DNA of 23,416 bases from CAYJLC01 sp964370735 (GTDB taxonomy: Bacteria > Bacillota > Clostridia > Oscillospirales > Butyricicoccaceae), in the NCBI GenBank assembly GCA_964370735.1, contig CAYJLC010000035.1, positions 1 to 23,416 of the forward strand, given 5' to 3'. Below are positions 13,219-19,858 of the stretch, in pieces. A model generated the notes under the pieces. That model made no database searches and had not been told where the DNA came from. It saw nothing but the letters and a program-made list of their open reading frames with translations. How positions within the stretch are numbered: the stretch's first letter is position 1; the number at the start of each line of letters is the position of its first letter. A program made the translations under genes and the position numbers.

Positions 13219-13794
13219 CTACTCAGCAAGTGGTTCATTAACACCAATATCATTTACCCAACTAGGACTATCTTTATGAATTAAAATTTCACCCGTTCTA
13301 GTATTTAAATGAAATAAAAATGATTCTTCTTGAACTGAACTCGATTGAGGTCTTGGAATTTCTAATGTTTTTGCCGTATCAATATTTATTATATCTTTTT
13401 CTTCTTGACTAAGCCAACCCATCATAAGTGCAATTTCTACTTGTAGCTCATAATCCCTAGCACCAGTATAATTTATTGGCATATTGTTTTCATCTACCTC
13501 AGATGGTGAAATATGCATATTCATATTACCTCTTTCATCTGTTGTATATCCCCATTTAAAGGTATACCAATCATTGCTTAAAGAATGTCTTCCCGATAAA
13601 TCTGAAACAGCCACCATTGCAGCGTCCATATATGCATTTGCAACTTGTAAATCATTAGATCTTCTTGCATCTTCCACAAACCTTAAATATTGTGGTGCAA
13701 TAACGGCTGCTAAAATAGCAATTATTGCAATTACTATGATAAGTTCTACCATTGTAAACCCTTTATTTGATTTTAATTTTTCAGTTATTTTCAT
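13219..13794 (-). CDS. Type IV pilin-like (prepilin) protein
   Basis: A 191-residue prepilin. The short basic leader MKITEKLKSNKG ends at the prepilin peptidase site, G12 before F13, with the mature N-terminus F-T-M-V-E-L and the conserved Glu at +5 (Glu17), followed by the hydrophobic helix I-I-V-I-A-I-I-A-I-L-A-A-V. This is the type III leader used by type IV pili, type II secretion and competence pseudopilins. The globular remainder has no Cys pair and includes a long A-rich helix (QVANAYMDAAMVAVSDL), as in major pilins and pseudopilins. GAGGAG lies 6 bases before the ATG. It stands alone between its own promoter and terminator; no assembly ATPase, peptidase or platform gene is nearby, so it must use a machinery encoded elsewhere. 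Confidence 0.88.
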   Translation of the reverse strand: MKITEKLKSNKGFTMVELIIVIAIIAILAAVIAPQYLRFVEDARRSNDLQVANAYMDAAMVAVSDLSGRHSLSNDWYTFKWGYTTDERGNMNMHISPSEVDENNMPINYTGARDYELQVEIALMMGWLSQEEKDIINIDTAKTLEIPRPQSSSVQEESFLFHLNTRTGEILIHKDSPSWVNDIGVNEPLAE

Positions 13795-13836
13795 TCTTAA
13801 CTCCTCTTTATAATAATTTGTATTTTATATATAGAT

Positions 13837-13865
13837 ATAATACCAAAAAAATGCGATAAATGCAA
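13837..13865 (-). promoter_or_regulatory. Promoter of the pilin-like gene
   Basis: Minus-strand TTGCAT (13860..13865), 17-base spacer ending TGG, TATTAT (13837..13842), about 45 bases before the ATG at 13794. Hexamers match 4 and 5 of 6. Confidence 0.5.
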
Positions 13866-13897
13866 TGTTTTTTAGACAAGTCGTGATTAATTTTATA

Positions 13898-13926
13898 TTG
13901 AAATAAATTATAATTTATGATAAAAT
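13898..13926 (+). promoter_or_regulatory. Possible promoter of pncB
   Basis: TTGAAA (13898..13903), 17-base spacer, TAAAAT (13921..13926). The leader to the start at 14001 would be about 70 bases. A second candidate TTGAAC at 13934 has poor spacing to a TATAGG. Confidence 0.45.
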
Positions 13927-14000
13927 AATAGTTGAACTGTATTTTACAAAAGTCTTTATAGGCTAAGTTGTATCCACATAAATTGATTTGGGGGAAATAA

Positions 14001-15440
14001 ATGAGAAATTTAACAATGCTTACCGATTTTTATGAATTTACAATGGCAAATGGTTATTTAAAAAAAGACACACATAATAAAACTGCATATTTTGATATGT
14101 TTTTTAGACGTGTTCCTGATGATGGTGGCTATGCTATTATGGCAGGTCTTGAACAACTTATTGATTATTTAGAAAATATTAAATTTTCTGATGAAGATAT
14201 TACTTATTTGCGTAATAAAAATATTTTTTGTGAAGAATTTTTAGATTATTTAAAAGATTTTGAATTTGCGTGTGATGTATATTCTGTCCCAGAAGGCACA
14301 CCAATATTTCCAAATGAACCTATTATTAAAGTAAAAGGTCCAATAATTCAAGCACAATTTATAGAAACTGCTTTACTCTTAACTATAAATCATCAATCTT
14401 TAATCGCTACAAAAGCCCACCGTATGGTTCGTGCCGCAGAAGGCAGACCTATTACAGAGTTTGGCGCTAGACGTGCCCAAAGCTATGATGGTGCTGTTTT
14501 AGGTGCAAGAGCTGCCTATATTGGCGGTTGTTCTGGCACATCAAATGTACTAACCGATAGAATATACGGTGTACCTTCTAGTGGAACTATGGCACATAGC
14601 TGGGTACAAACTTTTGATACCGAATACAATGCTTTTAAAGCCTATGCAGAAATATATCCTGATAAATGTGTATTTTTAGTAGATACTTTTAATGTTTTAA
14701 AATCTGGTGTTCCTAATGCTATTAAAGTTTCTAATGAAATTTTAGCTCCAATGGGAAAACGACCACTTGCTATTCGTTTAGACAGTGGAGATATTGCTTA
14801 TTTATCAAAAAAAGCTAGAAAATTATTAGACGAAGCAGGTTATTCTGATGTAAAAATTATGGCTTCAAACTCTTTAGATGAATTTATTATCAGAGATTTA
14901 TTAATCCAAGGTGCAAAAATTGATATTTTTGGCATTGGTGAACGTTTAATAACTTCAAAAAGCGAACCTGTATTTGGTGGTGTATATAAACTTTCAGCGA
15001 TTGAAGGCGATAATGGAGAAATTATCCCTAAAATTAAAATTTCTGAAAATGTAGGAAAAATCACAAACCCTCACTCAAAAGCTCTTTATCGTTTATTTGA
15101 TAATGATACAGGAAAGGCAATTGCCGATTTAATCACTGTTTTTGATGAAGTCATAGATGAAAGTAAACCATATACTTTATTCGACCCTGTTCATACATGG
15201 AAGAAAAAGATTGTTTCGAATTTTACTGCAAAAAATATTTTAGAACCAATTTTTATAAATGGTAAAAAAGTATATGAAAGTAAAACAATCGAAGAAATTC
15301 GTGAATATTCTTTTGAACAAACTAATCTAATTTGGGAAGAAGTTGGCAGGCTTGAAAATCCACAAACATATTATGTGGATTTATCAAAAAAATTATGGAA
15401 TATAAAACAGGAATTATTAGATAAAAACACTGGTGAATAA
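14001..15440 (+). CDS. pncB: Nicotinate phosphoribosyltransferase
   Basis: A 479-residue enzyme of NAD salvage that joins nicotinate and PRPP to give nicotinate mononucleotide with ATP hydrolysis (Preiss-Handler pathway, cytosol). The N-terminus M-L-T-D-F-Y-E-F-T-M-A-N-G-Y is diagnostic. Further family motifs are E-F-G-A-R-R-A-Q (residues 153-160), G-T-M-A-H-S-W with the phosphorylated histidine at 199, L-V-D-T-F-N near 226-231, R-L-D-S-G-D (259-264, PRPP-binding region) and F-G-I-G-E-R-L near 310. Length matches the Firmicute form. GGGGGAAA lies 8 bases before the ATG. The stop overlaps the start region of the AEC permease gene by eight bases, so the two are translated together. Confidence 0.97.
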   Translation: MRNLTMLTDFYEFTMANGYLKKDTHNKTAYFDMFFRRVPDDGGYAIMAGLEQLIDYLENIKFSDEDITYLRNKNIFCEEFLDYLKDFEFACDVYSVPEGTPIFPNEPIIKVKGPIIQAQFIETALLLTINHQSLIATKAHRMVRAAEGRPITEFGARRAQSYDGAVLGARAAYIGGCSGTSNVLTDRIYGVPSSGTMAHSWVQTFDTEYNAFKAYAEIYPDKCVFLVDTFNVLKSGVPNAIKVSNEILAPMGKRPLAIRLDSGDIAYLSKKARKLLDEAGYSDVKIMASNSLDEFIIRDLLIQGAKIDIFGIGERLITSKSEPVFGGVYKLSAIEGDNGEIIPKIKISENVGKITNPHSKALYRLFDNDTGKAIADLITVFDEVIDESKPYTLFDPVHTWKKKIVSNFTAKNILEPIFINGKKVYESKTIEEIREYSFEQTNLIWEEVGRLENPQTYYVDLSKKLWNIKQELLDKNTGE

Positions 15441-16377
15441 TTTGGACATATTAAATAATTTAATACATCAAATTTTTATTATGTTTTTATTAATGGGCGT
15501 TGGTATATTTCTCTTTAGAAAGAATTGGTTTTCAGAAATTACTGTTAAAGAACTAAATAATTTTCTATTATTCTTTGTAGTTCCTGCTGCAATTATCACT
15601 TCTTTTCAAATGGAATTAGATGTAAATTTATTATCTAATTTATTTATAGCTCTAATACTATCAATTTCTATTCATATTATTAGCATTTTGTGTTCTACAT
15701 TGATTTTTGGGAAAAAAACTTTAACATCGCGATTACAAATTTTTGCAAGCACTTATTCAAATTCAAGTTTTATGGCTTTTCCATTATTATTTTCAATTTA
15801 TGGAGAGTTAGGAATATTTTACGGATGTGCATATACAAGTATTTTTAATATAGTTTTATGGTCACATGGTGTTTCTAATATAAATCCTAAAAATGATATG
15901 AAATTTTCTGAAAGAGCAAAAAATATCTATACAAATCCTGTAATTATTTCTGCAATATTAGGTGTAATTTTTTATGCAACTAATATAAGATTTCCAAATG
16001 TTATATCGGAATCACTAGGTTATATAGGTAGCTTAAATACACCGCTTGCAATGGTTTTAATAGGTGTATTTATGGCAAAATGTAATTTTAGACACATAGA
16101 CTTTAAAATACTCGTGGCTGTTTTCTTCAAATTATTAGCTATGCCACTTATTTTTATTGTATTTATGAAAATAATAACTATTTTTATAAATATAGACGAA
16201 ACTTTAACTTTATCAATTTTAATATCAGCTTCATGCCCTACTGCTGGAGTAGTAGCTATGATTTGCGATAGATATAATATAAATACTGAATTTGCTGTAA
16301 AAGCAATTTCATTTACAAACATTTTATGTTTGATAACAATACCTATAATTTTTTATATAGCACAATTAGTATTATAA
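15433..16377 (+). CDS. AEC-family (auxin efflux carrier-like) membrane transporter
   Basis: A 314-residue polytopic protein with about ten hydrophobic segments in two halves separated by a polar stretch (H-G-V-S-N-I-N-P-K-N-D), as in the bacterial AEC/MdcF family. Family hallmarks include L-N-N-F-L-L-F-F-V-V-P-A-A-I in the second helix, S-N-S-S-F-M-A-F-P in the fourth, L-N-T-P-L-A-M-V-L-I-G near the seventh and S-A-S-C-P-T-A-G-V-V in the ninth. Such proteins move organic anions across the membrane. Its fusion to the pncB stop suggests, but does not prove, nicotinate or a related acid as substrate. The start is GTG at 15433 or TTG at 15442; the TTG has a weak GGTGA site before it. Confidence 0.88.
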   Translation: MNNLDILNNLIHQIFIMFLLMGVGIFLFRKNWFSEITVKELNNFLLFFVVPAAIITSFQMELDVNLLSNLFIALILSISIHIISILCSTLIFGKKTLTSRLQIFASTYSNSSFMAFPLLFSIYGELGIFYGCAYTSIFNIVLWSHGVSNINPKNDMKFSERAKNIYTNPVIISAILGVIFYATNIRFPNVISESLGYIGSLNTPLAMVLIGVFMAKCNFRHIDFKILVAVFFKLLAMPLIFIVFMKIITIFINIDETLTLSILISASCPTAGVVAMICDRYNINTEFAVKAISFTNILCLITIPIIFYIAQLVL

Positions 16378-16388
16378 GAGGGGAAACT

Positions 16389-16937
16389 ATGATAATTAGG
16401 CAAGCTACAAAAAACGACGCAATTGAAATCAGCGAAATTTATGCACACTATGTGGAAAACACTTCCGCAACTTTTGAATACATACCTCCTTCGGTTAGTG
16501 AAATGCAAAACAGAATTGCAGCCACTTTACTAGAATACCCATTCATTGTATGTATAGTAGACGATGAAATAATTGGATTTGCATATGCTGCAAGACATTT
16601 AGTAAGAACAGCATATAGATTTAATGCAGTTTTATCAGTATATTTAAAACCCTCTGCAACAGGCAAAGGGTATGGAATAAAATTATATGATTCATTGATT
16701 TCTATACTAAAAGAACAGAATATTTGCAATCTTTATGGTTGTATTTCTGCTGAAAATGAAGCAAGTATAAGAATGCATGAAAAATTAGGATTTACCAAAA
16801 ATGCATTATTTACAAAAACTGGCTATAAATTTAATAGATGGATTGATGTTGTTTGGCTGGAAAAAAGAATATCAGACGATGTTTCTAATGAATTTATTCC
16901 ATATAGAAATTTAAACACTTTGCATTTGTTTAATTAA
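16389..16937 (+). CDS. GNAT N-acetyltransferase (phosphinothricin acetyltransferase/MnaT-like)
   Basis: A 182-residue cytosolic enzyme expected to acetylate an amino-acid-type amine with acetyl-CoA. The start I-I-R-Q-A-T-K-N-D-A-x-x-I-x-x-I-Y-A-H-Y-V-E-N-T-S-A-T-F-E is typical of the Pat/bar and YncA (MnaT) branch. Then V-Y-L-K-P-S-A-T-G-K-G-Y-G gives the acetyl-CoA P-loop (usual Q/R-x-x-G-x-G/A), and S-A-E-N-E-A-S-I-R-M-H-E-K-L-G-F is the last family motif. The frame opens at 16326, but ATG 16389 has GAGGGG 5 bases before it. The last 25 residues (DDVSNEFIPYRNLNTLHLFN) exceed the family core and overlap the 3' end of the convergent gene at 16911..17093. Confidence 0.9.
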   Translation: MIIRQATKNDAIEISEIYAHYVENTSATFEYIPPSVSEMQNRIAATLLEYPFIVCIVDDEIIGFAYAARHLVRTAYRFNAVLSVYLKPSATGKGYGIKLYDSLISILKEQNICNLYGCISAENEASIRMHEKLGFTKNALFTKTGYKFNRWIDVVWLEKRISDDVSNEFIPYRNLNTLHLFN

Positions 16938-17093
16938 ATAAGAATGAAGACTGTCTAAAGATTTCATTTCATAGATACACGCATCAATAAGTTCAGGACT
17001 TGTTGTATTATGAAATAAATTTAAGACAGTTTTTTTGCGTAAAATTGTGGCTTCGATTTGTGTAACAAGTTCTACATTTTGTGTGTTTTTCAT
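16911..17093 (-). CDS. Small DUF2508-like protein
   Basis: A 60-residue protein starting MKNTQNVELVTQIEAT. The C-terminal half S-P-E-L-I-D-A-C-I-Y-E-M-K-S-L-D-S-L-H-S-Y-L-I-K-Q resembles, from memory, the L-I-D-x-x-I-Y-E-x-x-A-L-x-x-x-Y-x-Y-L core of DUF2508 (YaaL-like) proteins of Firmicutes, function unknown. It is helical and soluble. The frame stays open upstream for 40 codons, but GGAGG 5 bases before the ATG at 17093 fixes the start. A TTGACA/TATTAT pair at 17108..17135 with a 16-base spacer could be its promoter, though transcription would then start within the ribosome-binding site. Its final 27 bases lie inside the end of the convergent GNAT gene. Confidence 0.7.
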   Translation of the reverse strand: MKNTQNVELVTQIEATILRKKTVLNLFHNTTSPELIDACIYEMKSLDSLHSYLIKQMQSV

Positions 17094-17174
17094 AATTTCC
17101 TCCATAAATAATAAGTATATTGTAATTATTGTCAAAAAATAGATATTTAAACCAAAATATTTAATTTTTATATC

Positions 17175-17203
17175 TTGTAAATTTAATATTTTTCTGTTAT
17201 GAT
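17175..17203 (+). promoter_or_regulatory. ttcA promoter
   Basis: TTGTAA (17175..17180), 17-base spacer, TATGAT (17198..17203) preceded by TG. A 20-base leader reaches AAGGAG and the ATG at 17233. Confidence 0.55.
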
Positions 17204-17232
17204 ATGTATACAAAAAGATTAAGGAGCAAATT

Positions 17233-17952
17233 ATGCAACAAATGTTATCATATATGCGTCGATGTATCGATGATTATAAAATGATTGAAGATGGAGATAA
17301 AGTCTGTGTAGGTGTGTCTGGAGGTAAAGATTCTTTAGTAACACTTAAAGTTTTAGCAGCATTACAAAAATTTTATCCCAAAAAATTTGAAGTAGTCGCA
17401 ATCACATTAGATTTAGGCTTTGGAGATGCAGATTTTTCAGAAATAAAAGCTTTATGTGATGAAGTAGATGTAGAATACCACGTTGTTAAAACAGATATCA
17501 AAGAAGTTGTTTTTGATATTAGAAAAGAATCAAATCCATGTTCTCTATGTGCAAAAATGCGCAGAGGCAGTCTTCACGAAAAAGCAAAAAGCTTAGGCTG
17601 CACAAAAGTAGCCTTAGGCCATCATTTTGATGATGCTGTGGAAACTTATATGTTATCATTATTTTATGAAGGTAGAATTTCTTGTTTCCAACCTGTTACA
17701 TATTTAGATAGAATAGATATCACTCTAATTCGTCCTATGTTATATATGGAAGAAAAAGATATTAAGTCGTTTATAAGAAAAAATCCACTTCCTGTTATGC
17801 ATAATCCATGCCCTGCTAATGGTAATACTAAACGTCAAGAAATCAAAGAATTACTACATAATTTAGAAAAAACAACATATAAAGATTTAAGAAAGAAAAT
17901 TTTTGGTGCAATGCAACGTTATCCACTTGAAGGTTTTGGAAAACAAAGATAA
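17233..17952 (+). CDS. ttcA: TtcA-family tRNA 2-thiocytidine synthetase
   Basis: A 239-residue ATP pyrophosphatase-type tRNA thiolase. The PP-loop S-G-G-K-D-S is at residues 29-34 (adenylates C32 of tRNA). Three cysteines expected to hold the [4Fe-4S] cluster are visible: N-P-C-S-L-C (Cys103, Cys106) and N-P-C-P-A-N-G (Cys193). G-H-H-F-D-D-A-V-E-T (129-138) is the conserved nucleotide-site strand. This combination separates TtcA from the lysidine synthetase TilS and from TtuA. AAGGAG lies before the ATG. The protein is shorter than the E. coli enzyme (about 310), as is common in Firmicutes. It stands alone and is followed by a parS-like site. Confidence 0.9.
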   Translation: MQQMLSYMRRCIDDYKMIEDGDKVCVGVSGGKDSLVTLKVLAALQKFYPKKFEVVAITLDLGFGDADFSEIKALCDEVDVEYHVVKTDIKEVVFDIRKESNPCSLCAKMRRGSLHEKAKSLGCTKVALGHHFDDAVETYMLSLFYEGRISCFQPVTYLDRIDITLIRPMLYMEEKDIKSFIRKNPLPVMHNPCPANGNTKRQEIKELLHNLEKTTYKDLRKKIFGAMQRYPLEGFGKQR

Positions 17953-18003
17953 TCCCCTACCCTAATAAACCATTTATAAAGATAATTAAATTTTTAACAA
18001 ATT

Positions 18004-18019
18004 TGTTTCACGTGAAACA
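18004..18019. promoter_or_regulatory. parS-like palindrome (ParB/Spo0J binding site)
   Basis: TGTTTCACGTGAAACA is a perfect 16-bp palindrome, extended by TT/AA to 20 bp (18002..18021). It matches the chromosomal parS consensus TGTTNCACGTGAAACA at every fixed base. It lies between the convergent ends of ttcA and the DEAD-box gene. No parA/parB is in the window. With a palindrome lacking any loop, a terminator role is unlikely. Confidence 0.8.
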
Positions 18020-18021
18020 AA

Positions 18022-18056
18022 AAAAAGGTGCCGTCGCAATTGCGATAGCACCTTTT
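18022..18056 (-). terminator. Intrinsic terminator of the DEAD-box helicase gene
   Basis: AAAAGGTGC (18023..18031) pairs with GCACCTTTT (18048..18056); an inner perfect palindrome CGCAATTGCG adds a second stem, and the minus strand continues into an 8-base T-tract. It also ends near the ttcA side and may act on both strands. Confidence 0.85.
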
Positions 18057-18059
18057 AAA

Positions 18060-19733
18060 TTATTTATTGAAAGTTCTACGTTTTGGATAATCGCCACGTC
18101 TATCTGAACCACGTCTGTCGCCACCTGAATGAGATTTTCTTCCACCACCATTAAATGGTTTTTTATTATCTAACATACAAGAAACAGGATGTCCATTAAC
18201 AGTAGCATCATTCATTTTTGAAATAACTTTATCTGAATCATTTTTAAGAACAGAAACGATAGAGAAATCTCCAAAAATTTCAATTTTACCGATTGTAGCA
18301 CCTTTGATATTACATTCTGATGCAATAGCCGAAACTAAATGAGATGGAGAAACTTTATGTTTTCTACCAGCTGTGATTTTAAGCTTCACAAAATCATCAT
18401 TATTATAATTTGCTTTAATTTTTTCGATTTCATTTAATGAGTTTTCTGATTTTCCAAAATGCAGACCCATTAAAGCTTTTGCAATTTGCTCATAAGTGTA
18501 TTCTTTAGTGATAAGCTCTTCTAAAGTTTCACCATATTGTTCAATTTCTTCATTTTCGATGAAATTAGCAATAGTTTCAATATTTTTAGCTGCACGAATT
18601 TCTTTAATATCATCGATATTAGGAACATTCATTTTATCAATTTTAAGATTTAAGTCACGTTGTAAATCTTTTAAATCTAAGAATGAACGACGTCCAGTTA
18701 AAATTGTGATAGCAGTACCAGTTTTACCAGCACGACCAGTTCTGCCGATTCTATGAACATAATATTCGCTATTTTGAGGAATATCGTAGTTTACAACTAA
18801 AGTTACATCATAAACATCAATACCACGCGCTGCAACGTCTGTCGCAACAAGTATTTTAGCTTCGCCAGATTTATAAGCCGACATTACTTTTGTACGTTGT
18901 TCTTGTTTCATATCGCCGTGAAGTGCAAGTGCTCTAAAGCCAGATTTATTTAAAAGTTGTTCAACTTCGTCTGCCATTTTTTTCGTATTTGTAAAAATAA
19001 TAGCAAGTTCATCTGCATGAATATGAAGTAACATTTTTAAAACATCTTGTTTTCTACCAGATGGAACTTCAACATATTGTTGTTTAATAGTAGAAACAGT
19101 AGCTTTTTTACGTTCGATTTCAATAGTTTGAGGCTCGTTTAAAAATTCTTCTGTAATATCAATAATACCTTGAGGCATAGTTGCAGAAAATAGAACTTTT
19201 TGAACATCTGTTGGAGCTGATTTTAAAATATCTTCGATATCTTCTTTAAAGCCCATAGAAAGCATTTCATCTGCTTCATCTAAAATTACTGATCTTAAAT
19301 TTTGAAGTTTTAAAGTTTTTCTTCTAAGATGGTCTTTAATACGTCCTGGAGTACCAACTACGATATTTGCTTTTTTTAGTTTTTGAATTTGGTCGTTCAT
19401 AGATGATCCACCAAAAATTACTGCTGTTTTAACACCATCTGTAAATAATGTTAATTTTTTAATTTCTTCTGCTACTTGCATAGCAAGCTCTCTTGTTGGA
19501 CATAAAATAAGCGACTGTACTGTTCTTTTTTCTTCTGTCGGATCTATGTTTTCAACCACTGGAATTGCAAAAGCCATAGTCTTACCTGTACCAGTTTGCG
19601 ACTTTGCAATGATATCAACACCATCTCTAATAAGTGGGATTGATTTTGCTTGGATGTCTGTTGGATTTTCATATCCTATTTTTTCAACAGCACGAAGCAC
19701 AAGCTCATTTTGTATAATTTCGTTAAATTTCAT
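18060..19733 (-). CDS. DEAD-box RNA helicase with DbpA-type C-terminal domain
   Basis: A 557-residue ATP-dependent RNA helicase of the DeaD/CshA/DbpA group. Motifs in order: Q-motif P-T-D-I-Q (24-28), A-K-S-Q-T-G-T-G-K-T (43-52), P-T-R-E-L (79-83), T-P-G-R (128-131), D-E-A-D (152-155), S-A-T (183-185), A-T-D-V-A-A-R-G-I-D (297-306), H-R-I-G-R-T-G-R (327-334). Residues about 447-522 form the RRM-like DbpA domain (K-L-K-I-T-A-G-R, I-G-K-I-E-I-F-G-D-F-S), used for ribosomal RNA recognition, and an Arg/Gly/Ser-rich tail follows. Likely roles are ribosome assembly, RNA turnover and cold adaptation. GAGGAAT lies before the ATG. A consensus promoter at 19808..19837 leads into a short leader holding a terminator-like hairpin. 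Confidence 0.95.
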   Translation of the reverse strand: MKFNEIIQNELVLRAVEKIGYENPTDIQAKSIPLIRDGVDIIAKSQTGTGKTMAFAIPVVENIDPTEEKRTVQSLILCPTRELAMQVAEEIKKLTLFTDGVKTAVIFGGSSMNDQIQKLKKANIVVGTPGRIKDHLRRKTLKLQNLRSVILDEADEMLSMGFKEDIEDILKSAPTDVQKVLFSATMPQGIIDITEEFLNEPQTIEIERKKATVSTIKQQYVEVPSGRKQDVLKMLLHIHADELAIIFTNTKKMADEVEQLLNKSGFRALALHGDMKQEQRTKVMSAYKSGEAKILVATDVAARGIDVYDVTLVVNYDIPQNSEYYVHRIGRTGRAGKTGTAITILTGRRSFLDLKDLQRDLNLKIDKMNVPNIDDIKEIRAAKNIETIANFIENEEIEQYGETLEELITKEYTYEQIAKALMGLHFGKSENSLNEIEKIKANYNNDDFVKLKITAGRKHKVSPSHLVSAIASECNIKGATIGKIEIFGDFSIVSVLKNDSDKVISKMNDATVNGHPVSCMLDNKKPFNGGGRKSHSGGDRRGSDRRGDYPKRRTFNK

Positions 19734-19761
19734 TAATATTCCTCATTTTAAATTATTCGGT

Positions 19762-19792
19762 AAAAAAACGAGGTAATAAAAAACCCCGTTTT
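19762..19792 (-). terminator. Terminator-like hairpin in the helicase leader
   Basis: On the minus strand AAAACGGGG pairs with CCTCGTTTT (19784..19792 with 19765..19773), nine pairs including one G-U that exists only in this orientation; the loop is ten bases and a 7-base T-tract follows. It lies about 70 bases after the ABC permease stop and can end that operon, but it is also about 10 bases downstream of the helicase transcription start. Confidence 0.6.
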
Positions 19793-19807
19793 CTTCTTAT
19801 TATGTAC

Positions 19808-19837
19808 ATTATACCATATTTTAATACTAAATGTCAA
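19808..19837 (-). promoter_or_regulatory. Helicase promoter
   Basis: Minus-strand TTGACA (19832..19837), 18-base spacer ending TGG, TATAAT (19808..19813). Both hexamers are perfect. Predicted start near 19801, giving a leader of about 68 bases. Confidence 0.75.
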
Positions 19838-19858
19838 TGAAACACAAAAATTTTACAA

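Noticed and set aside
18002..18021. parS-like palindrome read as a terminator stem
   Set aside because: The palindrome has no loop, while a separate, better terminator follows immediately at 18022..18056.
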